Source: Chondrosia reniformis (lineage: Eukaryota > Porifera > Demospongiae > Chondrillida > Chondrillidae). Taken from it: a stretch of 64,000 nucleotides of DNA. The position numbers and the translations under genes are program-made. The stretch lies in contig OX359200.1 of the NCBI GenBank assembly GCA_947172415.1, positions 870,501-934,500 of the forward strand, written 5' to 3'. A model generated the notes under the pieces. That model searched no databases, was not told the origin of the DNA, and worked only from the letters and a program-made list of their open reading frames with translations. How positions within the stretch are numbered: position 1 is the first letter of the stretch; each line of letters opens with the position of its first letter. Positions 40,201-49,900 of this stretch are shown in pieces.

Positions 40201-43200
40201 ACAAACAAAGCGTAACAAATTCTATGAACAAAACAATTCCATTATTTGAAAGTTTATTTACTTAAAACTATTCACAAAAGGGCAATAATAGTTGACCAAA
40301 TGCTATTATAACTCAAACAACTACAGGTATGAGTCTAAGGACTGGTTTAATCATTTTTTTAGCGTCCAGAGATGCAGTTGGTTAATTCTTTTCGGATTCA
40401 GATCATGGGAGCCTTCTTTAGCAACTGACCCCAAGGGTCGAAATGTCCGAATCCTAAAGGAACCAACTTCATCTATGGATGTTGAAAAGACTAAAAGATG
40501 AACTATTTCAAAGATAAGTTTGACACAGTTAGAAGAAATCCTTATCATCTTATAAACCATATGCGCCCTCAGATGATCAAAAGTTAAAGATGAACTATTC
40601 AATCAAAAGTTTGATGCAGTTAGGGGAAATCCCTACTCTTTTACCATTAAGAGGTCAAATTACCTTTAAAAGGTCAATCAAGAGGAGCATATCCAGGGAC
40701 ATGTAAAAGTCCAGTAGCTCCATCTCATTCGGATAAAACATCATCATGGTGTTGCCAATGTGATACACACGGCAGGCTCCCAGACCTCCGATTGGCCGGG
40801 TCGGTCGGCCACTCAAACCTAGCTTAGTATTAGCTCCAATACTCTCTAGAATCTTGAAACAGAAAAAAAGAAAATAATTAAAGAGAAGTACATTTTGCAC
40901 AAATAAGCTCAAACAAGAAAGGAATGGTGGCTATTTCCAGCCTAAAGACACAGAGGTTTAGTATAAGCAATTGATGTAATCCTGCCACTGGTACTCCAAG
41001 TCTGATAAATTAGTGCTCCACTTGCATGCTTACCTCTACCAGCTCACTGGGGCTCCTTATTTTGATTGGTTCAACTTGTTTCTGTGTTTGAGTTGGAATG
41101 CCATGAGTGGAAAGAAGCGTTTGCAGTCTACAGTTCAAGGAGGATGGTAGTATGTAAATCTAAGTAGAGCAGGTGACCTCATTCAGCTGAGGCCAACCGC
41201 TCACCTCTTGGTCTCTGAGATCAGGGCCACTTGGACGACCGTGTCCCTCAGGGAGACTCGGAAGGAGGAGTTGGGCTTGGCTTGGTTGTGTCTAAAGTCG
41301 GCGGGAAGGTGGCGACCAAGAGGGTCCAACTCATTGACAGACAGCAAGTTATATCCTTTAGAGAAGAGGGAGACAATTGTAGGTATATGGTCAGAGGGGT
41401 GGGGTAGGTGTGGTCACAGGGTGGTGGGGTAGGAGTGGTCACAGGGTAGTGGGGTAGGAGTGGTCACAGGGTAGTGGGGTAGGAGTGGTCACAGGGTGGT
41501 GGGGGTAGGTGTGGTCACAGGGTGGTGGGGTAGGTGTGGTCACAGGGTGGTGGGGGTAGGTGTGGTCACAGGGTGGTGGGGTAGGTGTGGTCACAGGGTG
41601 GTGGGGTAGGTGTGGTTATGGGTGTGGTGGGGTAGGTGTGGTCACAGGGTGGTGGGGTAGGAGTGGTCACAGGGTGGTGGGGGTAGGTGTGGTCACAGGG
41701 TGGTGGGGTAGGAGTGGTCAGAGGGTGGTGGGGTAGGAGTGGTCACAGGGTGGTGGGGTAGGTGTGGTCACAGGGTGGTGGGGTAGGTGTGGTCACAGGG
41801 TGGTGGGGTAGGTGTGGTCACAGGGTGGTGGGGTAGGAGTGGTCACAGGGTGGTGGGGTAGGAGTGGTCACAGGGTGGTGGGGTAGGTGTGGTCACAGGG
41901 TGGTGGGGGTAGGTATGGTCACAGGGTGGTGGGGGTAGGTGTGGTTATGGGTGGTGGGGTAGGTGTGGTCACAGGATGGTGGGGGTAGGAGTGGTCACAG
42001 GGTGGTGGGGTAGGTGTGGTCACAGGATGGTGGGGGTAGGTGTGGTCACAGGGTGGTGGGGGTAGGTGTGGTCACAGGATGGTGGGGTAGGTGTGGTCAC
42101 AGGATGGTGGGGTAGGAGTGGTCACAGGGTGGTGGGGTAGGTGTGGTTATGGGTGTGGTGGGGTAGGTGTGGTTATGGGTGTGGTGGGGTAGGTGTGGCT
42201 ATGGGTGTTCCTAGGTTGCACGTGGTCTGATGGTGAGAGGATGACAGTGTTCTTACTGATAAGCCTGCCAATGAGGTAGAGTGACTGTGCCCAGAGAAAC
42301 GGCATCTTCTCCTTGGAGGGTACTCTGAAGAGAGAAGGGATACGGTCCACACTTTCTCCAAAGCTACCAGTGTCAATCTCAGACTCGGGAACATAATAGT
42401 ATTTTGGGAGTATCTTTGCTGAAGAATAAATATATAAACAGAAAAATGATAAAGAAAAAATCTCCAACAAATCTGAAAATTTGTTCTATATAATTATAGT
42501 TACATATAAAAACACTCTAAAAGTAAAGTATTTGGAATCGTAACTTGTAAGATTAGAACAGCTTTCAAGCGTAGTTGCTAGGAAACCAAAAGAAGAGTGG
42601 ATGGCCAAATCTACACTTACGTACCTTTGAAACCTTCTTCATTCTGCCAGACCACAAGACTCTCTCTAATCTTCTCCCAGTACTCCTCAGCCAAGGCCTT
42701 GTCTGATCGGAAGACAGCCGTCAGGTATATATAGATGTAAAACATGGGCCATTCACATTCTATACCAGCAAATTCCTACACAAAAGATTTTATCACGTTC
42801 AAATGTGTATTATGAATATCACACATTGGGTTTGGCCAATTGGATCTTGTGGTGCAATTTTGAAATCTTTCAACTTGGTAAGCTATATACGTATGTACTG
42901 TATATAAATGAATCTCTCTCTCTCAATACACATATATAAACCATAGTAAAGCAAATAAACAAGCAACTCACAGGATACATTATAAATATATATAAATTTC
43001 TTATATATATATATATACTGCATATAATATGGATATATATATATAAATTTCTTTACAACTTTGATGGTTTTATACGTATATAATATTATATAACTGTCAA
43101 AGTTGTTAGAAATTCCTGAACCAAGAATACTTGCAAATTAGGTGCTACATCACTTACGTCTAACTCCTGCCTTTCATATTCCACTTTACTCTTGTCCTCT

Positions 43201-46200
43201 TTGACAGTGTGGTGAATGTCTTTTAAGAACCTCAGTAACCCTCTTGTACCCTATACAGATAGGATGGTACTGTGTATAATGTCAGAAACATCGGCCATTT
43301 AATGTTGTTATCTAATAAGGAGACAACAATACAACCACAATCCATTCAGACCTGCAGTGTCTTGATGATAGTTTGAACTGTGTCTTCAGCTAGTCCTGCC
43401 TTGTCTATGGCAAAGGCAGGAAAACCAGCCACACAAAGTAGGGCTGCATCTGCATCCTATAATGGACGGGAGGAGGGGTGGATGAGTTTGTGGGTGAGTG
43501 GGTGGGTGGACAGATGGATTGATGGATGGGTGAGTGGGTGAATGGATGGATTGGTGGACAGGTGGATTGGTGAACGGGTAGATGGATTGATGTATGGGTG
43601 AGTGGGTGGGTAGATGGATTGATGGATGGGTGAGTGGGTGGGTGGATGGATTGATGTATGGGTGAGTGGGCGGGTGGATGGATTGGTGGACAGGTGGATT
43701 GGTGAAAGGGTGGATGGATTGATGTATGGGTGAGTGGATGGGTGAATTGCAGGAAACCTTTGAACTTGATTCCTTTGGTAGAAGGGTGTTAAGTGTGGAC
43801 ACATTACGATAATGAGCATCTGGATCAACGTGGATCACACACAGAGAGGAACCCTACAAAAAATAGCAATAACCCTGTACAAAGAGCTCATATTCTATTG
43901 TATGTACATGTAACATGTCTATAATATACATGCTGTATGTTACTTGTATGTATTGATTGCATGAGCATGTATAGTATATATATATAAATAATTCCAATAA
44001 TTTTAGGCTTTGTGCAATTAATTTCCTCTTCATGTAACTAACATAACATACTTTTTAAACATGCTACATCTATTTTAGAGTAAAGGCCTATAGGAAACTA
44101 AACCTATTGAGAGCTTTGGATGAGGATACAAGAGTTTTTTCCTTCTTCTTCTCCACTTCTCCACTGGGTCACATATACATGTACAAAATGCATGCGTATT
44201 GCATGTTGAATGAACTGACATCTCTTCCAAGCAAGTTCAATCCATTCACAGCCTCCAAAGCTGCCTTAGCCATTGCTAAAGAGCTGCAAAAAAGAACAAA
44301 TACTTATAAATAATTAACAGTTAAAATGGGTGGAACCCCTAAACATACGTATGTACCTCGAGTGCAGTTCTCTCTTTTGAATGTTCTCCTTTGTGCCCCG
44401 CTCCCACATTCCAAAGTCTGGTATGCGATAGGCTCTCTCAATGTAGTACACCACATTCTGAATGAAGTCTATCTCATCTGCTGTCAGCACAACCTGAAAC
44501 ATGGGGACAAGGCAGGGACTGTAAGTATCCTTGCTATGTGTACAAACATAAATGTACGTACCTTTAATCCAGATGCTGTCATTTGTGCAAGAACCAACAA
44601 AAACAGTGCAACTCCATCAATCTATAGGGAGAGCATAAAATTAAAGGCTCCATGAAAAATCTAATATACCATTTTCCTACATGCTATGCCTATTCTGTAA
44701 AAAAGCCTATAGGGGAATTAAACCTGAAGAGAGCTATGTGTATTGTGCAATACCTGGAGGTGACTCCATTCAGTGTCCAATGCAACTGTATCACCAGTTG
44801 TGCAATCAAATTTGGCATGCAATGAATTCTGCCAAGATTGCAGCTTCTTAAACTTTTCCAACTATAACCAGAGAATAGAAATAGTTGAGTAAAACCCTTC
44901 TATTACATGGCTATCTTGTCATGGTATAAAGAGTTGAGTAAAACCCTTCTATTACATGGCTATCTTGTCATGGTATAGAAATAGTTGAGTAAAACCCTTC
45001 TATTACATGGCTATCTTGTCATGGTATAAAAAGAGTTAAGTAAAACCCTTCTATTACATGGCTATCTTGTCATGGTATAGAAAGAGTTGAGTAAAACCCT
45101 TCTATTACACGGCTATCTTGTTATGGTATAAAAAGAGTTGAGTAAAACCCTTGTATTACACGGCTATAGCTTGCTGGCGAGGAATTAAAGATTCTCTGTT
45201 GAAATATTGTACAACACCTCATTAGGGATTTAACAAGTCTAATTTGCATTAACAGAGGACTTAGAACCGAAGGACATACTGAGGCTTCCAAAAGGAAATT
45301 CCTGCATGTGAATTGGTCAATGTTACATAAGACAGCCATGTAATAGGCTTAGCATATACACATTTGGACAGGTGTGGTGATATTATAGACTACACATTTG
45401 TTGTCTACAATGATGCTAAAGGAACAGGGTCAGACGACGCAAATGGAAAATGTGTGTAAAACTTTCTTATCAGAAGATGATTAAACCTTCAAAGTATTAA
45501 ACAAATGCTCTATTTAATAGTGCAAAGTGTTTGTATAAACATGTTATAATCAAAATAAAGATGAAAATATAGAAAAATTAGATATTGTTAACCTGAATAA
45601 AATACACACAAATAAAATGCATACTGTATGTACATAAATTTCTTATTTTTAGGGTATACGTATAGACTATGGGAGTAATAAAACATAAATTTAAGAATAG
45701 AAGATATATAATGTATCCCTCACACAACTTAATTACCATAGTTTCCTCAATGTTTTCACATAAGTAATTTGAGTCTTGTATTCTTGCATGCAATCAAACT
45801 TAAGTATGTTCCTTGTTTAAAGTTTGTGTATTTACTCAATGCATCTTAAGCATACTCAGAAAGATATCTGGAATCTCTCTCTATAAACAGTAAGAATGAA
45901 AGAGATGAAAAGGATTCGCAAAAGACCAAGAAAAGACAAAGATTCCCAGGATCACTGATGAAGGGCAGAATTTCCAGAAACAGCTATCTGGCCCAGTGGA
46001 GAAGAAGAGAAGGAGAAGGAGAAGACTCTTGTTTCTTATCTAAAGCTCTCACTAGTTTAGGTCCCTATAGAAACCTTATACTCTAAAGTAGATGTAGCAT
46101 GTTGACAATGGTGTTTTAGATTATTCACATGCTGCTAACTCCTCAGAGTTACAGTAGATGATAAAAACATTGCATCACACCGCTCTATGTATGGTTTCAC

Positions 46201-46955
46201 ATTAAAATTGAATGTGGGTCATGAGGGTATTGATGTTTGGTGGAGGGCGTGGCATGGGTGTGCTTACCTTATGAGCCTGCCGCATGTAGCAAAACAGTAT
46301 TCCTCTCATGCACTTGACGGCTGTCTGCTCCAACTCACACACCCGACCCAAATCATCACATGTATGTCTGCAATGTACATACGCACCAGAAAAGATGAGA
46401 TTTAGTGTATGTACATGGAAAGAAATATGTATTCCTATGTAATGCTCTATATGTACTGTATTCCTATGTAATGCTCTATATGTACTGTATTCCTATGTAA
46501 TGCTCTATATGTACTGTATTCTTATGTAATGCTCTATATGTACTGTATTCCTATGTAATGCTCTATATGTAGCTCTCCTAGGTACATGTATACAGTATTA
46601 TAGTCACAGCTATATTCCTATATAAAATAACTAGATACAAGTTTACATATTGCATACTGAGATCCCTTCAGTGTATGTTACCTATAGGCGAGTGCGAAAC
46701 TCCATATAGCCATGGCGCAGTACACATTGTCTCTCACTCTAGCGTGCTTTGATTCTCCTCTCGGAAACAGACCAAGGGTTGGGCTCTGGTAGGCCAGTAG
46801 GGTATGAGTTACTAGATAAAACATTATGTAAGAGAAAACGATCCCTTTTCTACATAAACGTTCACAAATATTGGTTAATGTATGACTTTACCTTCTTCAT
46901 AAAGCCCCTCGAGTATTTCTTCTTTCCCATGGCCAAGGTTTACCTGAGACGCCAT
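34204..46955 (-). CDS. PHKB: Phosphorylase b kinase regulatory subunit beta
   Basis: Scaffold/regulatory subunit of the cytosolic kinase that activates glycogen phosphorylase. Thirty-one exons, read downward: 46955-46892, 46811-46682, 46367-46268, 44861-44754, 44621-44562, 44493-44357, 44283-44220, 43853-43758, 43456-43352, 43250-43158, 42775-42625, 42418-42257, 41355-41205, 41127-41034, 40852-40664, 40221-40139, 40062-39972, 39456-39304, 39171-39127, 38681-38585, 38499-38454, 38386-38296, 38217-38089, 37891-37818, 37498-37444, 37215-37136, 36513-36446, 35387-35215, 34870-34799, 34720-34625, 34335-34204. They give about 1062 residues (human beta: 1093). The N-terminal glucoamylase-like part has [15 protein letters not shown] and [28 protein letters not shown] and [15 protein letters not shown] favour beta over alpha. 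The C-terminus CAVS is a CaaX farnesylation box, as in vertebrate alpha and beta. Exon 18 (39456-39304) is the least certain. Confidence 0.94.
34494..34608 (+). mobile_element. MITE-like repeat B, compact copy
   Basis: AAGATGGTTCATCTTTAGTC...AGCATCTAGAG is paired with GATGAACCATCTCAAAGATAAG, followed by the family tail GACACAGTTAGAAGAAATC. It lies in PHKB intron 30. Confidence 0.8.
35676..35885 (+). mobile_element. MITE-like repeat B, full reference copy
   Basis: The left arm (GGTTCATCTTTAGTCTTTTG then AACATCTAGAGATGCAG, from about 35684) and right arm (CTGCATCTCTAGATGCTCAA then AAGACTAAAGATGAACC, to about 35852) are inverted repeats of roughly 40 bp around a centre of about 90 bp. The tail continues to GTTAGAAGAAATC. 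There is no coding capacity. This is a non-autonomous DNA transposon by structure; the superfamily is not assigned. Confidence 0.85.
36381..36460 (-). repeat. 21-bp tandem repeat spanning the donor of PHKB exon 27
   Basis: On the - strand the unit TTCTATCCTAAAGGTACGGG plus C occurs about four times. The first copy is the coding end of exon 27 (...GFYPK) with its donor. Copies place further AAAG|GT donors at 36425, 36404 and 36383, each 21 nt on and all in phase 1, so any of them would add in-frame 7-residue units. Confidence 0.9.
36712..36796 (+). repeat. 22-bp minisatellite in PHKB intron 26
   Basis: Four copies of CATATCCCATAGGTATCACA plus TG, nearly identical to each other. Confidence 0.95.
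36879..37075 (+). mobile_element. Dispersed repeat A, near full-length copy
   Basis: It runs AATCTAACATACCATTTTTC, ACATGCTAC, TAAAGGCCTA, GAACTAAACCTAGTGAGAGC, TTTGGATGAGGATACAAGAG, the pyrimidine core, CTCCACTGGGTCAGACAG, TTTCTGGGAATTCCACCC, CATCAGTGACCCTGGGAATC. It defines the family with 45931-46128. No terminal inverted repeat and no open frame of note. It lies in PHKB intron 26. Confidence 0.9.
37532..37749 (+). mobile_element. TIR element, repeat C, copy 1
   Basis: About 220 bp bounded by inverted ends: left ATATTGTAAAACCCTTAACA and right TAATATTAAGGGTTTTACAG. Interior landmark TACTTGCTCCACACTACTGC is shared with 61671-61897. This is a non-autonomous DNA element by structure, in PHKB intron 24. 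Confidence 0.85.
38692..38822 (+). repeat. 65-bp direct duplication in PHKB intron 19
   Basis: Two essentially identical adjacent copies start at AACTCAGAGCTACATGCATC and end at GTGTGTCCTATGTATATTG. The low divergence implies a recent tandem duplication. Confidence 0.95.
39463..39727 (-). repeat. 28-bp minisatellite ending at the acceptor of PHKB exon 18
   Basis: About nine copies of a 28-bp unit (+ strand GATTGGCTAGCCTCACTCTG then ACCTATTT). On the - strand the last, slightly divergent unit (CAATCAAATCAG) supplies the acceptor AG of exon 18 at 39457; the other copies carry AATAG or GTCAG equivalents. Confidence 0.92.
40345..40540 (+). mobile_element. MITE-like repeat B, diverged full-length copy
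   Basis: The left arm (TTTAGCGTCCAGAGATGCAG), a centre with the TTAGCAACTGACCCCAAGGG analogue, a right arm (GTTGAAAAGACTAAAAGATG) and the tail GACACAGTTAGAAGAAATCC are all present. It lies in PHKB intron 15. Confidence 0.75.
40565..40640 (+). mobile_element. MITE-like repeat B, right-end fragment
   Basis: AGTTAAAGATGAACTATTCA, then AAAGTTTGATGCAGTTAGGG and GAAATCC match the family's right arm and tail. It abuts the copy at 40345-40540. Confidence 0.6.
41395..42205 (+). repeat. G-rich minisatellite in PHKB intron 12
   Basis: Roughly 30 units of 24-26 bp built on GGTGGGGTAGGTGTGGTCAC plus AG, with GTGTGGTTATGG and GAGTGG variants in patches. At about 800 bp it is the largest tandem array in the window. 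The G-rich strand is +, so the transcript carries the C-rich copy. Confidence 0.97.
43470..43748 (+). repeat. GGAT/GGGT-type minisatellite in PHKB intron 8
   Basis: Interleaved GGATGGATTGATG, GGTGAGTGGGTGG and GGATTGGTGAA units with higher-order repetition. Open frames of the Ile-His-Pro-Ser/Thr type on the - strand are artefacts. It begins about 10 bp beyond the exon 8 donor at 43758. Confidence 0.95.
44050..44171 (+). mobile_element. Dispersed repeat A, partial copy
   Basis: It carries ACATGCTACATCTATTTTAG, GAGAGCTTTGGATGAGGATA, the pyrimidine core and CTCCACTGGGTC; the distal third is absent. It lies in PHKB intron 7. Confidence 0.85.
44656..44736 (+). mobile_element. Dispersed repeat A, 5' half
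   Basis: AATCTAATATACCATTTTCC to GAATTAAACCTGAAGAGAGC; the copy stops before the pyrimidine core. It lies in PHKB intron 4 and runs almost to the exon at 44754. Confidence 0.8.
44880..45172 (+). repeat. About 48-bp minisatellite in PHKB intron 3
   Basis: Six copies of a unit that starts GAGTTGAGTAAAACCCTTCT and ends CTATCTTGTCATGGTATA, alternating slightly in length (47-50 bp). Confidence 0.95.
45931..46128 (-). mobile_element. Dispersed repeat A, near full-length reverse copy
   Basis: AAAGACAAAGATTCCCAGGA, GGCAGAATTTCCAGAAACAG, GGCCCAGTGGAGAAGAAGAG, the purine core, AAAGCTCTCACTAG, TAGATGTAGCATG, ending TTTAGATTATTCAC. It lies in PHKB intron 3. Confidence 0.9.
46428..46572 (+). repeat. 29-bp minisatellite in PHKB intron 2
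   Basis: Five copies of TATTCCTATGTAATGCTCTA plus TATGTACTG, in the intron between exons 46811-46682 and 46367-46268. Confidence 0.93.
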
Positions 46956-46982
46956 ATTAATCACATTGCGCAATATAAGAGC
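46956..46982 (-). promoter_or_regulatory. 27-bp gap between RPP40 stop and PHKB start
   Basis: Only 27 bp separate the RPP40 TGA (46983-46985) from the PHKB ATG (46953-46955) on the same strand. The gap contains the perfect palindrome ATTGCGCAAT at 46965-46974, which fits a C/EBP-type site and has the TGCGCA core of NRF1-type sites. It may be a promoter element or simply a translated-to-translated spacer in a shared transcript. Confidence 0.5.
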
Positions 46983-49900
46983 TCATTGAATTTGATCAAA
47001 AGTGCCAAGAGTTCTAAAAACATGACAAATATCGTTTATTAGCAATATTATTAGTGTGTTGTCTCCGTGCAGAAAGTACGAGTGCTCCAGTGACCCAACT
47101 GTCACTGGAGTGTCTTGAAATCCCCAAACTGTGATTGCAGAAATCTGTAATGTATCATTCATAGAATAATTGTTGCTACTATGCAAAGACCTGGTGAGAA
47201 GAAGATAAGTGGCAACATAAAAACCATTGTGTCAATATTAGCAAACTGTAAATAGGGCAGACATTTTTCCACATTTGAATGCTATGTATGTACAAACTCT
47301 AATATAGAGCTAGTCGTGTGATATAGGAAGGTCAATGCTTCTTACAGAAGTTCACAATTACCAGAGAGCTTCAAGAATGCTTTGAATCCATTTTGAATGG
47401 ACCATTCCTTCCCATTTTCTCCTTGTAAGATATTTCACAGCACTGAATGGCTCAGGTGTGGAGAAGGAAGACTCATACACTCCAGGTCCTCCCTCCTCGC
47501 TACAGTAGGGAGAGAACCATGATTATGTAAAAACCAGAAATTACATCTTACTTAAAGGGCTAATTGCACTAGAGAAATATCAATATTTCCAGAGGTTGTA
47601 CCTTTAAACTATATAAATTGTGCACAGTGTTATGATTACCATTCAGAGAAAGGTAGAAGAAACATTCAAATGAAAACTGGTTTTCATCCAAAGCTCTATA
47701 TGGGCTTGCCCTTAGTAAATCCAGAAAATTCTTTTAAGTCTATTCTATTCACATTTCCTCACATCCATGTCAACCATATATGTATACAGGACATTGGCTA
47801 ATAATGTGATTAATCTCCTAAACCACCTTATTTTAGTGAGTAAGTTCATGATTTAAGAGGAAATAACAGTTCACACATAAACAGACATTTGAAGCCTGGA
47901 GGAGAGAACCCAGATTGTATATTTAATTCATTATCTCAGACTTTCTTTGTTCAGCCATTTTAATGTGCTTTGTAGTGAATGGGTCAATTGAGAGCCCTAG
48001 TGTGTTCTATACGAGATGCACTTAGTCAAATGATATAATTATAAAATACACTCCATTGCTAGGGCAACCAAGCCAAATTATATTCCACAACTGAAGTATA
48101 ACTATAATAAGAGGCACTTTGATGCGAAAATGCAAAAAAGCCTAGTGTATAACTATTACATATTGGTCAATATGGCTAAAGTCCAATGCGTGTACATATA
48201 GGTAGTTCTAACCTCTATAGGTCTGCCCTTAATCTTGTAAGTTTTATGTGTTTAAGTTGATAGCCTCTTACGCTTGATACTTATGTGAGAAACTGATGAT
48301 TAAGATTACTTATGTATAAACAAGCCTCAATCCAAGAGGTCACCATGTAGACATATATATATATACTTGGCTCAATTAACCCCTATTACAAATATGAACG
48401 CAACAAATACTCCCCATCATTTCATACAGGTGTACTTATATAGAAAAGTTGTCTCCAATACACATTGCCATTCTCTGAGACATCATTAACAGTCAACATT
48501 GAAAATGGATTTCAATTTCTACATTTCAACTCTATATATATCTCACAATGAAAGTAATTCATAGACCCCCGCCTCTATTTAGTATTCAGCAACATAACAT
48601 GATAAACAACAAACCAGTTAATGTCGCATGAGAGAGCTCCTATCCAATTCAACATCTCCTCAGGAGAACATGACTGTTCTTCTGAGCTTGGGAAGAAAAG
48701 CGGAACCTAAAAATAATAATTATTTGAATTATTCAAACAGTTTGGGAAAGAAACAACATAACCTCTCAGTAGCTACCTCCATCGTTAATTAGGGCAATCA
48801 CAGTAGCTACCTCCATCGTTAATTAGGGCAATCATAGTAGCCTATAAATATACCTCCATTTAATATCATAGTTAATTAGGGGTTATTTCACCAAAAACAG
48901 TTGAACATACCACAAATGGACATTTTACATTATGCTGGACATTTTTCTAATAATCACTATAGCCAAAACTGTTTTATGACATACACCAATGAGGTAAAAA
49001 CAAAGCGATAATCAAACCACAACTATTTAAATAAACAATACACACACATAAAATACAACCTCATCACTCATGCAACCATCTAGGCTCCATATTGATCATG
49101 AATTCTACAGAAAAGAATTTTACTTTAACATTCTTCAACTGTTGAGCAGTTTCTCTACAAATGTGGCGTTTAGCACCAAAGATTCCCTCTGCCTTGCCGC
49201 AATCCTCATCTATTTAATAACAAAGATTCACATCAAGATAAGAAAACGGTATTATTATATACAATCTTGGCTTTGATAAAAATATAATCTGTCAAATTAC
49301 TCACTTCCTGGGATAGACCTACCTTGCGTACATAACAGTACAAGGAGCAAGAATTTCCATCAAATATTTTAACCAAATAGCTAACACACAATTGGTGCTA
49401 AGTCACAAGTAAAAACAGGAAGTGAATTCCAAAGCTAATTTGTATCCAAACAAACCTCCCCACATCTCTTGGATGGCAGGGCTTCTATATTGCACAAATA
49501 TCTCAATACAAAACTTATATATACAACACAGAAGTAACAGTCAAGTTACACTAAAAATTCTTGCATTTTAGTTATACGTATGTATTTATGCTAATCATAA
49601 TGTTTGACCACATGAATAATCTAACACTACATATCTTACATGCTACATCTCCTAGGGAATTAAACCTAGTGAGAGCTTTGGATAAGGATACAAGAGTTTT
49701 CTTCTTCGCCTTCTCTTCTTCTCCACTGAGTTATATGTATGCAGGAAACTTAAAACTCGATCCCATTGGTCCAACTCACCCAACATAAACACAAATTCCA
49801 TATTCAGTGGTACATTCTCGGTTAAACCTCTCCTTACTCGTTCATAATTTGCCTTTCCGCTCTGAAAACTCTTAGCTAGTAAGTCGACTTCTACAACTAA

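Noticed and set aside
43386-43838. Large His/Pro/Thr-rich minus-strand frames
   Set aside because: They run through the GGAT/GGGT minisatellite between PHKB exons 8 and 9; only the two ends are coding.
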